This document shows, piece after piece, positions 1 to 6,349 of a stretch of DNA of 8,243 bases. Numbering within the stretch: the first letter of the stretch is position 1; each line of letters opens with the position of its first letter. A program made the translations under genes and the position numbers. This DNA is from F1-60-MAGs149 sp032119475 (GTDB lineage: Bacteria > Actinomycetota > Thermoleophilia > Gaiellales > F1-60-MAGs149), in NCBI GenBank assembly GCA_032119475.1, contig JAUMCA010000009.1, positions 1 to 8,243 on the forward strand, in the 5' to 3' direction. Under the pieces are notes generated by a model. The model did no database searches and had not been told where the DNA came from. It was given only the letters and a program-made list of their open reading frames with translations.

Positions 1-88
1 GTCAGACCGATATGCGACATGCCGCTGACCGGCGCGTCCCGGTCTGCGCCTGCTGCATGTCGCATATCGGTCTGACCCCTTCGCGACA
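1..88. repeat. Palindromic doublet element A (left end cut by window edge)
   Basis: Bases 1-22 and 55-76 are perfect inverted copies (22 bp) around a 32-nt spacer (23-54). The spacer has its own dyad, GACCGG at 27-32 against CCGGTC at 39-44. The right arm contains the 16-nt core ATATCGGTCTGACCCC (64-79), boxed by a short inverted repeat, TGTCGC (58-63) and GCGACA (83-88), so it can fold alone. The left arm begins inside the core at base 1, and the rest should lie upstream. The core and the layout are the same as in the element at 620-757, but the boxing repeat differs. This resembles paired REP/BIME-type palindromes; that kinship is inference. No transposase is in the window. Confidence 0.85.
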
Positions 89-127
89 CCCGATGTGCCA
101 ACCAGCCGCCATCCCACGCCCCGTTGG

Positions 128-133
128 TAGACT
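128..133 (+). promoter_or_regulatory. Candidate -10 box for tRNA-Pro
   Basis: TAGACT ends 11 bases before the first base of the tRNA, a suitable distance for a sigma-70-type -10 box. No convincing -35 box is visible 16-19 bases upstream. The assignment rests on position and on resemblance to TAnnnT. Confidence 0.35.
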
Positions 134-144
134 CCTCCGCGCAT

Positions 145-220
<76 letters not shown>

Positions 221-362
221 TTTCGGACGACCGGCGGCTGGAGTTCGCGCCGGTCGCGTGGCCGGCGGTCGTGCGTCTCGCGACCGCGTTCCCGGGTCTC
301 GCGCGGCGGATCGTCGGCCGGTCGCTTCCGCGCGCCTGCTGTGCGCCGCACCGCCGGCACCG

Positions 363-394
363 TGGTCCGGCGCGGCCGGTGGTCGCGCGGACCA
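363..394 (+). promoter_or_regulatory. Stable hairpin just upstream of the flp ribosome binding site
   Basis: TGGTCCG (363-369) pairs with CGGACCA (388-394). After a single bulged G (370), seven more pairs form between 371-377 and 381-387, including one G-U, closing a 3-base loop. This makes 14 pairs ending three bases before the GAGG at 397-400. No U-run follows, so it is not a classical intrinsic terminator. It could protect the 5' end of a highly expressed pilin mRNA or help end tRNA readthrough. In DNA this GC-rich chance folding is possible. Confidence 0.4.
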
Positions 395-406
395 GCGAGG
401 TGATTC

Positions 407-616
407 GTGGGTGCGTTCCTCGAGAGCGTGAAGGGCTTCGCCCGGCGGCTGGGTGATCGCCGCGGACAGGGCACGGTCGAGTACCTCGGCCTCGTCCTCG
501 CCGTCGGCGCGCTGCTGCTCGCCGTTTCGGTGCACGTGAAGGGCGGCGGCGACGGCGTCGGCGGCCAGATCTCCAAGTCGATGGAGAAGGCGATCAAGTC
601 GGTGACGGAGGCGTGA
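407..616 (+). CDS. flp: Flp-family type IVb prepilin
   Basis: This is a 69-residue major-pilin candidate for a Tad pilus. It has a basic leader (1-20) ending in Gly20, then GQGTVEYLGLVLAVGALLLAV: cleavage after Gly20 would leave Gln21 at +1, with the Glu25-Tyr26 pair at +5/+6 that is the hallmark of Flp pilins. A hydrophobic helix (about 27-42) follows, then a short glycine-rich and lysine-containing tail, giving a mature pilin of 49 residues, normal for Flp. The GTG at 407 is chosen because GAGG (397-400) sits six bases upstream and the leader then has the usual length. It would be cut by a TadV-type peptidase and polymerised by TadA/B/C; that peptidase is not in the window. It stands apart from the assembly genes, convergent with the pilin-like genes on the minus strand. 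Confidence 0.9.
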   Translation: MGAFLESVKGFARRLGDRRGQGTVEYLGLVLAVGALLLAVSVHVKGGGDGVGGQISKSMEKAIKSVTEA

Positions 617-619
617 GGC

Positions 620-757
620 GGGTGGTTGGCCGGGGTGCATGGTGAAAAGGGGTCAGACCGATATTCACCATGCTGCCTCGATCAGTCGGCGTTGAACGTC
701 GACGCATGGTGAATATCGGTCTGACCCCTTTTCACCATGCACCCCGGCCAACCACCC
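620..757. repeat. Palindromic doublet element B (54-bp perfect inverted repeat)
   Basis: Bases 620-673 and 704-757 are perfect inverted copies, 54 bp each, around a 30-nt spacer (674-703). Each arm can also fold on itself: GCATGGTGAA (637-646, and again 704-713) with TTCACCATGC (664-673, and again 731-740). Each of these small hairpins encloses the shared core, GGGGTCAGACCGATAT at 649-664 and its complement at 713-728. The element spans the whole interval between the stop of the Flp pilin gene (616) and the stop of the minus-strand pilin-like gene (758-760). It may act as a two-way transcription barrier, but neither side has a U-run. It could be a REP-like mobile palindrome. Confidence 0.95.
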
Positions 758-1477
758 TCACCCGCACGCCTTCCCGTCCGCGCTGAGTGCGTCGACGACG
801 ATCCGGCCCCCGCGCAGGATCACCACGTGCCAGGCCCTGGTCGCGGGGTTGGCCAGCGGGTTCGCGGCCACCAGCCGCACGGGTTGGCAGACGACGACGT
901 CGTCGGCGCGGGTGCCGGGTGGGAGTGGATCTGGAAGGCCGCGGTCGTCGACCAGGGCGTGGATCGCGCCGACGGCGACGCCGAGCGGGCGGGCCAGGCG
1001 ACGCGCGAGGATCTCGGCGCCGTCCCAGGCGATCGACGCACCCGCGGCGGACACGCGCTCGCCACCGGTCGTGCCGTGCCGGCGGTAGTGCTCCTCGTCG
1101 TCAGCGGTCACGAGGCGGACGCTCGGCACGTCCGCGGTGGAAACGGCGCGGACGGATCCGCCGCGACTCAGGCCGCGCGGCGGTACCACGCGCAGCCCGC
1201 GGGCAAGCGCAGGAGCGGTCCTGCGGCGCGCGGCATCCACGACGGCGGCATCGCCGAGGAGCGCACGGGCCGCCGTGACCGAGAACCCTCGGCCCGCGAT
1301 TGCGTCGTCGGCGGAGGCCGCGATCGGTGCGGGCGCGTCGCCGTTCAGCGCAGCCGCGACGACGGGCGCGATCCGCGGCAGCGCGACGGCGACGATCGCC
1401 AGCAGCCCCACGGCGACCACGAGCAGAACGAGCAGCTCGAGCGTCGCCTGGCCGCAGCGGTCAGCACGCGGTCGCAT
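758..1477 (-). CDS. Pilin-like protein with type IV prepilin N-terminus (paralogue 1)
   Basis: 239 residues. A nine-residue basic leader ends in Cys-Gly, followed by QATLELLVLLVVAVGL, so Gln10 would be +1 and Glu14 the conserved +5 glutamate; the hydrophobic helix runs to about residue 35. The rest should be extracytoplasmic. It shares with the gene just upstream the block PSVRLVTADDE (118-128), a VVC around Cys197 and a near-terminal Cys238. The cysteine pair could form a disulfide. I do not recognise the domain. By position and N-terminus it may be a TadE/TadF-like minor pilin, but the sequence does not prove this. The ATG at 1477 is preceded by GGTGAG on the minus strand. It overlaps the upstream gene by 17 bases, so the two are probably co-translated. 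It ends at the edge of palindromic element B. Confidence 0.75.
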   Translation of the reverse strand: MRPRADRCGQATLELLVLLVVAVGLLAIVAVALPRIAPVVAAALNGDAPAPIAASADDAIAGRGFSVTAARALLGDAAVVDAARRRTAPALARGLRVVPPRGLSRGGSVRAVSTADVPSVRLVTADDEEHYRRHGTTGGERVSAAGASIAWDGAEILARRLARPLGVAVGAIHALVDDRGLPDPLPPGTRADDVVVCQPVRLVAANPLANPATRAWHVVILRGGRIVVDALSADGKACG

Positions 1478-2279
1478 CGCTCACCACAGCAGCGGTCTGG
1501 ATCACGCGACCCGCCCGCACGACTGCGAGCACCACGACCGCCTGACGCTGGCCGAGGGCGAGCCGCGTCGCGTGCGCGGGACGCGCTTCCCGCCACGCGG
1601 GCGTGGCGAGGTTCGTGCGCCAGACGATGCGGCAGACGACGAGGTCGCCGCTGCGTGAGCCGGCGGGAACGCCGCGCTCCGGCGTGGCGGCGGCGGCCAC
1701 CGCGGCGCCGACTCCGATCGTCGCCGCGTTGATGCCCGGATTGACCGCGGAGGCGACGGCGACGGCGCCACCCGCAGCCGCCTCGATGATCCGCTCGACG
1801 CGGTCGGGTGCGCGGGAGGCCATCCAGCGCGCCTCGTCGTCGGCGGTGATGATCCGCACGGACGGCAAGCCACGGACCTCCTCGACCGACCATGCGCCGT
1901 CGAGCGGCGGGCCGGTGCCGTCGAGGGCGGGCACCGCACGTCCGAGTGACGGGTCGGCCAGGGGCGCGTGGTGCGGTGCGAATGGCGCGGTGGCGTAGCG
2001 CCGACGCACGATCGCGTGCACCGCTTCGAGCGCGCGCGCATCTCCGCCGAGGACCGCGATGGCGTCCTGGGGCGTGCCGGCTCCGCTGATCGCGCGCTCC
2101 GCGAACGCGAGGGCAGCGGGGTCCAGGGTCGGCACGCCCCCGTTGCCCCAGAGCGCGGTGATGACGCTTCCCAGGCGGGTTCCAGTCCCGGTCGGAAGCG
2201 CGACGACGGCGAGCAGCAGGGCGGCGACGCAGCCGATCAGCGCAAGGTGCTCGGCGGTGGCCTGCGCACGGCGGAACAT
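1461..2279 (-). CDS. Pilin-like protein with type IV prepilin N-terminus (paralogue 2)
   Basis: 272 residues. MFRRA precedes QATAEHLALIGCVAALLLAV: a very short basic leader, Ala rather than Gly before the cut site, and Glu10 at +5. The exported part carries PSVRIITADDE (139-149), VVC at Cys216 and a cysteine as the last residue (272), all matching the downstream paralogue. A small-residue hydrophobic stretch lies at about 168-198 and could be a second helix buried in the pilus or membrane. The ATG at 2279 has no clear ribosome binding site, and no other start in frame lies upstream for at least 20 codons. It is probably the first of a two-gene set with the paralogue that it overlaps. A minor or tip pilin role is inference; no named family is recognised. 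Confidence 0.75.
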   Translation of the reverse strand: MFRRAQATAEHLALIGCVAALLLAVVALPTGTGTRLGSVITALWGNGGVPTLDPAALAFAERAISGAGTPQDAIAVLGGDARALEAVHAIVRRRYATAPFAPHHAPLADPSLGRAVPALDGTGPPLDGAWSVEEVRGLPSVRIITADDEARWMASRAPDRVERIIEAAAGGAVAVASAVNPGINAATIGVGAAVAAAATPERGVPAGSRSGDLVVCRIVWRTNLATPAWREARPAHATRLALGQRQAVVVLAVVRAGRVIQTAAVVSDATAC

Positions 2280-2363
2280 GGTGCGAGGATCGACACGCCG
2301 TCGGCGCAGCGGTGAGACCGAATCGGCGCGGAGGCGCGCCGGCGATGCACGCTCGGCGTCGGG

Positions 2364-2804
2364 TCAGTCGCGCGGTATCGACGGCCGCACGCCGTCGTCG
2401 TCGGCGATGCGCTCGAGCTGCGTGCCGACGCGGTCCAGCGCCCACGTGACGCGCTCGAGCTCCTTCTCGATCCGCTCGGAGCGCGCCTCGAGCCGGGCGA
2501 CGTCGCCGCGCACGGCCCCGAGGCCCTCGGCGAGCAGGTCGACCACGACCTCGAGGTCCTCGATGCGGCTGAGGCGATCCGCCCGCACGTCGGCGGCCAG
2601 GGCGCGGGTGCGCTGCGCGGTGTCGAGCGCGAGCGCATGGAGCTCGGCCACGCGGCCGTCGACGCCGGCACCGCCCTCGTGGGCCTCGAGCGCGCGGGAC
2701 ACGGCGGCCTCGATGCGGGTCGGCAGGACCGCGCGGAGGTCCGCGGCGATCTCCTTGACCTCGTCGATGTCGCTCTGGTGATCCGGGGCGGGCTGGTCGG
2801 TCAC
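2364..2804 (-). CDS. Hypothetical coiled-coil protein
   Basis: 146 residues, highly charged, with no signal peptide or membrane segment. Residues about 10-45 and 55-135 show long helical runs with heptad-like spacing of Leu, Ile and Val between Glu, Asp and Arg, for example around RIEDLEVVVDLLAEGL and in the following LEARSERIEKELERV region, typical of a dimeric coiled coil. It starts with GTG whose last two bases are shared with the TGA of the preceding gene (GTGA), so translation is likely coupled. The next gene downstream, a pilin-like gene, begins 84 bases further on. No function is recognised; it may be a cytoplasmic partner of the unknown protein encoded just before it. Confidence 0.7.
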   Translation of the reverse strand: MTDQPAPDHQSDIDEVKEIAADLRAVLPTRIEAAVSRALEAHEGGAGVDGRVAELHALALDTAQRTRALAADVRADRLSRIEDLEVVVDLLAEGLGAVRGDVARLEARSERIEKELERVTWALDRVGTQLERIADDDGVRPSIPRD

Positions 2805-3232
2805 GAGCGCTCCTCGGCGTGCACCGCGAACGACGGGTGGCCGGTGCCGGGCAGCGGGTAGCGGCCCGGCTCGATGCGGAACGCTCCGGTCGCGTCGTCG
2901 AAGGCGATGTCCACGAGCCCGTGCTTGATGCGGTGGTCGAGCCAGGCCGACCGGAAGACGAGCTTGCGCAGCCAGTAGACGGGGTCTTCCCCGCCGGCGG
3001 CGACCAGATCGACGAGGTGGCGGCCGTCGTCCGAGCGGGGCTGCTCCAGGTCCCCGAGCGTGGCCGCCTCGACGAGGTCGGCCTTCGTCGCCGCGCGCAC
3101 GGGGCGCCGGACGAGGTCGAGGTCGAGGGCCGCGCGGACGACGCGCTGCTCGAAGTCGACGCGGGAGAACGCGTACGTCCGATCGAGGAACGACAGGGTG
3201 ATGTCGTCGCCGGAGTGGAAGTCCTCGTCCAC
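2801..3232 (-). CDS. Hypothetical protein
   Basis: About 143 residues with no recognised family. It is soluble-looking and acidic, with no signal peptide or membrane helix. Conserved-looking stretches include DDITLSFLDRTYAFSR near the N-terminus, WLRKLVFRSAWLDHRIKHG in the second half, and a proline/glycine-rich end. The frame stays open far upstream only because of high GC, through the opposing DUF192 and regulator genes, so the start must be chosen. GTG at 3232 is preferred because it falls in the divergent gap and has a -10-like TACGCT seven bases upstream, which would fit a leaderless message; a CTG at 3238 is possible. It ends in a GTGA overlap with the coiled-coil gene, so they probably form an operon. 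Confidence 0.65.
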   Translation of the reverse strand: MDEDFHSGDDITLSFLDRTYAFSRVDFEQRVVRAALDLDLVRRPVRAATKADLVEAATLGDLEQPRSDDGRHLVDLVAAGGEDPVYWLRKLVFRSAWLDHRIKHGLVDIAFDDATGAFRIEPGRYPLPGTGHPSFAVHAEERS

Positions 3233-3238
3233 GCGCAG

Positions 3239-3244
3239 AGCGTA
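3239..3244 (-). promoter_or_regulatory. Candidate -10 box for a leaderless minus-strand transcript
   Basis: On the minus strand, TACGCT sits six bases before the GTG at 3232, the distance expected if transcription starts at the start codon. No good -35 box is seen. The gene has no Shine-Dalgarno sequence, which fits a leaderless message. On the plus strand the DUF192 gene has a comparable AACGCT (3344-3349), also six bases before its ATG. The 123-bp gap 3233-3355 would thus hold a divergent promoter pair. Weak evidence. Confidence 0.3.
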
Positions 3245-3355
3245 GCGGAGGGGTGCGGGGCGAACCCTGTCGCGCGCGGCTGCGCGCACTGCCGGTGCGG
3301 AACCGTCGGAGCGGGCGCTGTCAGCCGGCATCCCGGCCCGGCCAACGCTGCCGCC

Positions 3356-3883
3356 ATGCCCGAGCTGCGCTGCGCCACCACCGACCGCGTGCTGATCCCG
3401 CGCCTCGCGATCGCACCGCCGCTGACCTGGCGCGGGGCGCGCGGGCTGATCGGTCGCACTGCGCTGACGCCGGACGAGGGGCTCCTGCTCCACGACGCGC
3501 TCGGCTGCATCCACACGTTCGGGATGCGCCTTGCGATCGACGTCGCGTTCTGCGCCCGGGACGGGGAGGTGCTCGAGGTCGTCGAGGGGCTCGTGCCCCG
3601 CCGCGTCCACTGGCGCTGGGGCGCGCCGGTGCAGGTCGAGGTCGCCGCAGGGCGGGCTGCCGCGATCGGGCTCGCGCCGGGGTGCCGCGTGCGCGTCGCC
3701 GCGGGGCCGACCTCGCGCATCGGGGGACACGAATCGCACGGATCTCCACACGCCTCGCGTGGATCCGGGAGGCCCGCGCACGATCCGCGTAAACGGCCTT
3801 GCGCGGCATCGCTCGGCCTGCCTACGTTCCGCGCCCTCAGCCCGCTGCCGGATGGTCCGGCGGCGGCGGACACAAGGAGCTAG
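3356..3883 (+). CDS. DUF192-family protein with a non-conserved C-terminal tail
   Basis: 175 residues in this frame. Residues about 14-114 fit DUF192: the RGARGLIGR block (27-34), then HTFGMRLAIDVAFCARDGEV (53-72), matching the family's F-M-x-x-x-I-D-V-x-F pattern, and an end at IGLAPGCRV. DUF192 proteins are small beta-barrel proteins of unclear function. Most have an export signal; none is seen here, so it is probably cytoplasmic. The last ~55 residues look unlike protein: GC at third positions drops sharply after about 3723, and the stretch contains the likely promoter region for the next gene. The true gene may have lost its stop. There is no Shine-Dalgarno sequence before the ATG. The TAG ends three bases before the response regulator ATG. 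Confidence 0.75.
   Translation: MPELRCATTDRVLIPRLAIAPPLTWRGARGLIGRTALTPDEGLLLHDALGCIHTFGMRLAIDVAFCARDGEVLEVVEGLVPRRVHWRWGAPVQVEVAAGRAAAIGLAPGCRVRVAAGPTSRIGGHESHGSPHASRGSGRPAHDPRKRPCAASLGLPTFRALSPLPDGPAAADTRS
3799..3828 (+). promoter_or_regulatory. Candidate promoter for the regulator-tad operon
   Basis: TTGCGC (3799-3804) and TACGTT (3823-3828) are separated by 18 bases, about 58 bases before the regulator ATG. Each matches three of six consensus positions. It lies in the low-GC3 tail of the DUF192 frame. Upstream, TCCAC (3745-3749) and GTGGA (3759-3763) form a small dyad inside a larger imperfect hairpin (3740-3766), which might be an operator or terminator. Speculative. Confidence 0.3.
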
Positions 3884-3886
3884 ACC

Positions 3887-4576
3887 ATGTGCGCCAACCT
3901 CCTGCTCGTCGAGGACGACCCCACGGTGTCGGTCTTCCTGGCGGAGAACCTCCGTGAGGACGGCTATGCCGTGACGACCGTGGAGACGGTCTCCGAGGGG
4001 CTCGCGACGCTGCGCCGCGCGAGCATCGACATCGCGCTCGTCGACATCAGCCTGCCGGACGGATCGGGGCTCGACTTCGTGCGCAAGGTGCGGGACGGCG
4101 AAGCCGGGGCATCCGACATCGGCGTGATCGCCGTCAGCGGCCGCAGCGCCGAGCAGGACCGCGTCCGCGCGTTCGAGCGGGGCGTCGACGACTACGTCGT
4201 CAAGCCGTTCAGCTACCCCGAGGTCCTGGCGCGGACGCAGGCGCTGCACACGCGCCTCCACGGGCGCGTCGCGACCGTGCTGACGGTCGGGCCGGTCGTG
4301 ATCGACCTCGCGGCCCGCGCGGTGACCGTCGACGGCGAGCCGCTGCACCTGCCGGGCAAGGAGTACGAGCTGCTCGCCGTCCTGGCCCGTGACCCGCACC
4401 GCGTGCACATGAAGGAGGACCTGATGGAGCGCATCTGGGGCTACCGCAACTGCGGCACCCGGACGCTCGACTCGCACGCCTCCCGCCTGCGCCGCCGTCT
4501 GGTGTCGGTCGCCGACGGCGCGTGGGTGATCAACAACTGGAGCGTCGGCTACTCGCTGCGGACGGTGCTCCAGTGA
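3887..4576 (+). CDS. OmpR/PhoB-type response regulator
   Basis: 229 residues. The receiver domain (about 4-118) has the acidic pair Asp10-Asp11, the phospho-acceptor Asp53 in ALVDISLPDGSGL, Ser84 in the switch position and Lys106 in VVKPFS, so all catalytic residues are present. The C-terminal winged helix (about 130-226) carries LPGKEYELLAVLA and the recognition-helix region TLDSHASRLRRRL, ending in the YSL wing. It would bind DNA when phosphorylated by the kinase encoded next, whose GTG overlaps its TGA. The start is set by AAGGAG (3874-3879), seven bases before the ATG. Leading a chain of overlapping genes that runs into tadZ-tadA-tadB, it probably controls the pilus genes, though no target site can be identified here. 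Confidence 0.93.
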   Translation: MCANLLLVEDDPTVSVFLAENLREDGYAVTTVETVSEGLATLRRASIDIALVDISLPDGSGLDFVRKVRDGEAGASDIGVIAVSGRSAEQDRVRAFERGVDDYVVKPFSYPEVLARTQALHTRLHGRVATVLTVGPVVIDLAARAVTVDGEPLHLPGKEYELLAVLARDPHRVHMKEDLMERIWGYRNCGTRTLDSHASRLRRRLVSVADGAWVINNWSVGYSLRTVLQ

Positions 4577-5682
4577 CACGGCTGGCGGTGCGCCTCGGCG
4601 TGGGCGCGATCGCCGTCGCGGCCACGATCGCGCTCGCCGCCGCGACGCTCGTCCTGGAGCCCGTGCGAGCGGCCGCGATGGCCGACGCGCGGCTCCAGGC
4701 GGCGGGCGCGGCGGCGCTGGCCGCCGAGGCGATCGATCGCGGCGGTGCGCCGCCGCCGGGCGCCGTCATCGCCGATCCGCTCGCGCTGCCGGACGGCGGT
4801 GTGGCGGCGCCACTGGCCGACGGACGCCACGTCGCCGTGCCGACGCCCACCGTCGAGCCGCTCGTTGCGCGCGTACGTGACGGCCTCATAGGGCTGGCCG
4901 CGGTCGCGATCGCGGCGGCCGGCGGGTGGGCGCTGTGGGCCGGTCTGCTGGGCGTACGCCAGCTGCGGGTGGCGCACGCCGCCGTGCTGCGGCTGGTCGG
5001 CCGGGAGCCGGACGGCCACGACGACGATCTGCTCGCCGCCGTCGAGCGCGTGCGGGCGGAGCTCGACGACCTGGACCGTCAGCGGGCCGCGCGGCTCGGG
5101 ATGGTCGCCCACGACCTGCGCAGCCCGGTCACGGGGATCCTGCTGGCGTTGGAGCGCGTCGCCCGTGGCGACGCCCGCGCGACCGCGGCCGTCGAGCGCG
5201 AATGCGCCCGTCTGACGGCGATGGCCGACGGCGTGGTCGACGCCTGCCGGCCCTCGCCGCCAGACGGCGTGCTCGGCGGCGTCCTCGAGGACGTCGCCGC
5301 CCGCGTGGCCGGGGTCGTCGCGATCGACGTCGAGGTGCCCACCGTGCTCGCCGGAGCCCGCTGCTCGGACGTCGCGATCACGCGCGCGGTGGCCAACCTC
5401 ACGGAGAACGCGGCCCGGCATGCGCGCAGCGCCGTGCGCGTCACCGCGGCCGTCGCCGACGACGCGATCGAGGTCGCCGTCGAGGACGACGGTCCGGGAC
5501 TCCCGTCGGACGTGCCGGTGGGCGCGTTCCGGCAGGGCGAGGGGCCGCGAGGCACGGCCGGCCTCGGGCTCGCGAGCGTGCAGACCCTGATGCGCGAGCT
5601 CGGCGGCGCGCTGCGCTTCGAGCCCGCGAACGGCGGTGGCACCCGCGCCGTGCTCCGGATACCCGCAACGCAGGGCCGCTGA
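4573..5682 (+). CDS. Sensor histidine kinase
   Basis: 369 residues from the GTG that overlaps the regulator's TGA (GTGA). Membrane helices lie at about 9-29 and 104-128, enclosing an outside loop of about 75 residues rich in alanine with no recognised sensor fold. A helical linker (about 129-175) leads to the HisKA helix with His180 in MVAHDLRSPVTG. The ATPase domain shows the N box around Asn275 and Asn279 (NLTENAARHA), the G1 motif DDGPGLP (305-311), a phenylalanine at 319 and the G2 motif GTAGLGLA (327-334). It is therefore a complete class I kinase. Its partner is the regulator encoded just before. Its stop is followed one base later by the GTG of tadZ. The signal sensed is unknown; the unusually direct link to pilus genes suggests surface or envelope sensing, an inference. 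Confidence 0.93.
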   Translation: MTRLAVRLGVGAIAVAATIALAAATLVLEPVRAAAMADARLQAAGAAALAAEAIDRGGAPPPGAVIADPLALPDGGVAAPLADGRHVAVPTPTVEPLVARVRDGLIGLAAVAIAAAGGWALWAGLLGVRQLRVAHAAVLRLVGREPDGHDDDLLAAVERVRAELDDLDRQRAARLGMVAHDLRSPVTGILLALERVARGDARATAAVERECARLTAMADGVVDACRPSPPDGVLGGVLEDVAARVAGVVAIDVEVPTVLAGARCSDVAITRAVANLTENAARHARSAVRVTAAVADDAIEVAVEDDGPGLPSDVPVGAFRQGEGPRGTAGLGLASVQTLMRELGGALRFEPANGGGTRAVLRIPATQGR

Positions 5683-5683
5683 G

Positions 5684-6349
5684 GTGGGGTGGGGCGGGGA
5701 CGTCGGCGCGCGGCTCGTCGTCGCGGTGGTCGCCGCGCACGGCGGCGCCGGCGTCACCACCGCGGCCGTCACGCTCGCGGAGACGCTCGGACGGGGCGTC
5801 TGCCTGGTCGACGCGGATCTCGGCGGCAGCGGTGACGTGGCGCGCGCCCTCGAGCTGCCGGAGCGACCCGGTGACGTCGGACTCGCCGGGCTGCGCGAGA
5901 TCGACGGACCGGCGGTCGGCTCGCTGCTGCGGCGCACTGCGTTCGGCGCGCTGCTCGCGGTCAGCCCGCGGGCGGACCTCGCGTGGCTCCTGCGGGACGG
6001 CGCCGTGCGGGAGGCCGTACGGGAAGCCGCGCGCGACCTCGGCGCAGCCGTGATCGACGCCGGGCGGCCGGTCGGACCCGTGGTGGAAGCGGTCGCCGAT
6101 GCGGACGTCGTGCTCCTCGTGGGGCACGCGCACCGCTACGAGCGGCTCGCCGACGCACGGGTGCGCCTCGCGCGCATCGGCGTCGAGGATGTCCGCATCG
6201 TCGAGGTGCCGACCGCCGCCGGTCTCGTGGAACGCGCGATCGGGCGCGTGCGCAGCGCAGGTGCGACGGTTGACGTCACAGACGGTGAGGCGCTGATGGT
6301 GCTGGTCGAGGGACGCATGGCCGCCGTCGGCCCACGAGGCCGGCCGTGA
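5684..6349 (+). CDS. tadZ: MinD/ParA-like pilus assembly protein (TadZ/CpaE-like)
   Basis: 221 residues from the GTG at 5684, one base after the kinase stop, with CAGGG about eight bases upstream. An earlier ATG at 5636 would overlap the kinase by 47 bases and add a non-family stretch. The P-loop region reads AHGGAGVTTAA (18-28): compared with the ParA/MinD KGGxGKTT box, the first lysine is His19 and the catalytic lysine is Val24. The second motif, CLVDADLGGSGD (40-51), is kept, and a further switch-like VIDAGRPVG lies near the middle. No receiver domain precedes it, unlike many CpaE proteins. TadZ helps place the Tad machine at a cell pole and works with TadA, which here starts by GTGA overlap. 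Loss of the lysine suggests weak or no ATP hydrolysis. Confidence 0.8.
   Translation: MGWGGDVGARLVVAVVAAHGGAGVTTAAVTLAETLGRGVCLVDADLGGSGDVARALELPERPGDVGLAGLREIDGPAVGSLLRRTAFGALLAVSPRADLAWLLRDGAVREAVREAARDLGAAVIDAGRPVGPVVEAVADADVVLLVGHAHRYERLADARVRLARIGVEDVRIVEVPTAAGLVERAIGRVRSAGATVDVTDGEALMVLVEGRMAAVGPRGRP

Noticed and set aside
737..1732. Plus-strand open frame of 331 codons
   Set aside because: It starts inside palindromic element B, is antisense to the pilin-like genes, and has shadow-frame composition.
2309..2326. Third, degenerate copy of the palindrome core (GGTGAGACCGA on the plus strand)
   Set aside because: It matches 9 of 10 bases of CGGTCTGACC, but the outer core bases and the flanking inverted repeats are missing, so chance is the simpler explanation.
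1345..3873. Very long minus-strand open frame (842 codons)
   Set aside because: It runs through four better-supported minus-strand genes in another frame and through the DUF192 gene; its product is Arg/Ser/Pro-rich low-complexity sequence typical of a GC-rich shadow frame.
3233..4579. Upstream extension of the minus-strand hypothetical gene to position 4579
   Set aside because: The extension is antisense to the clear response regulator and DUF192 genes and has no family-like sequence; only the part after 3232 looks like a protein.
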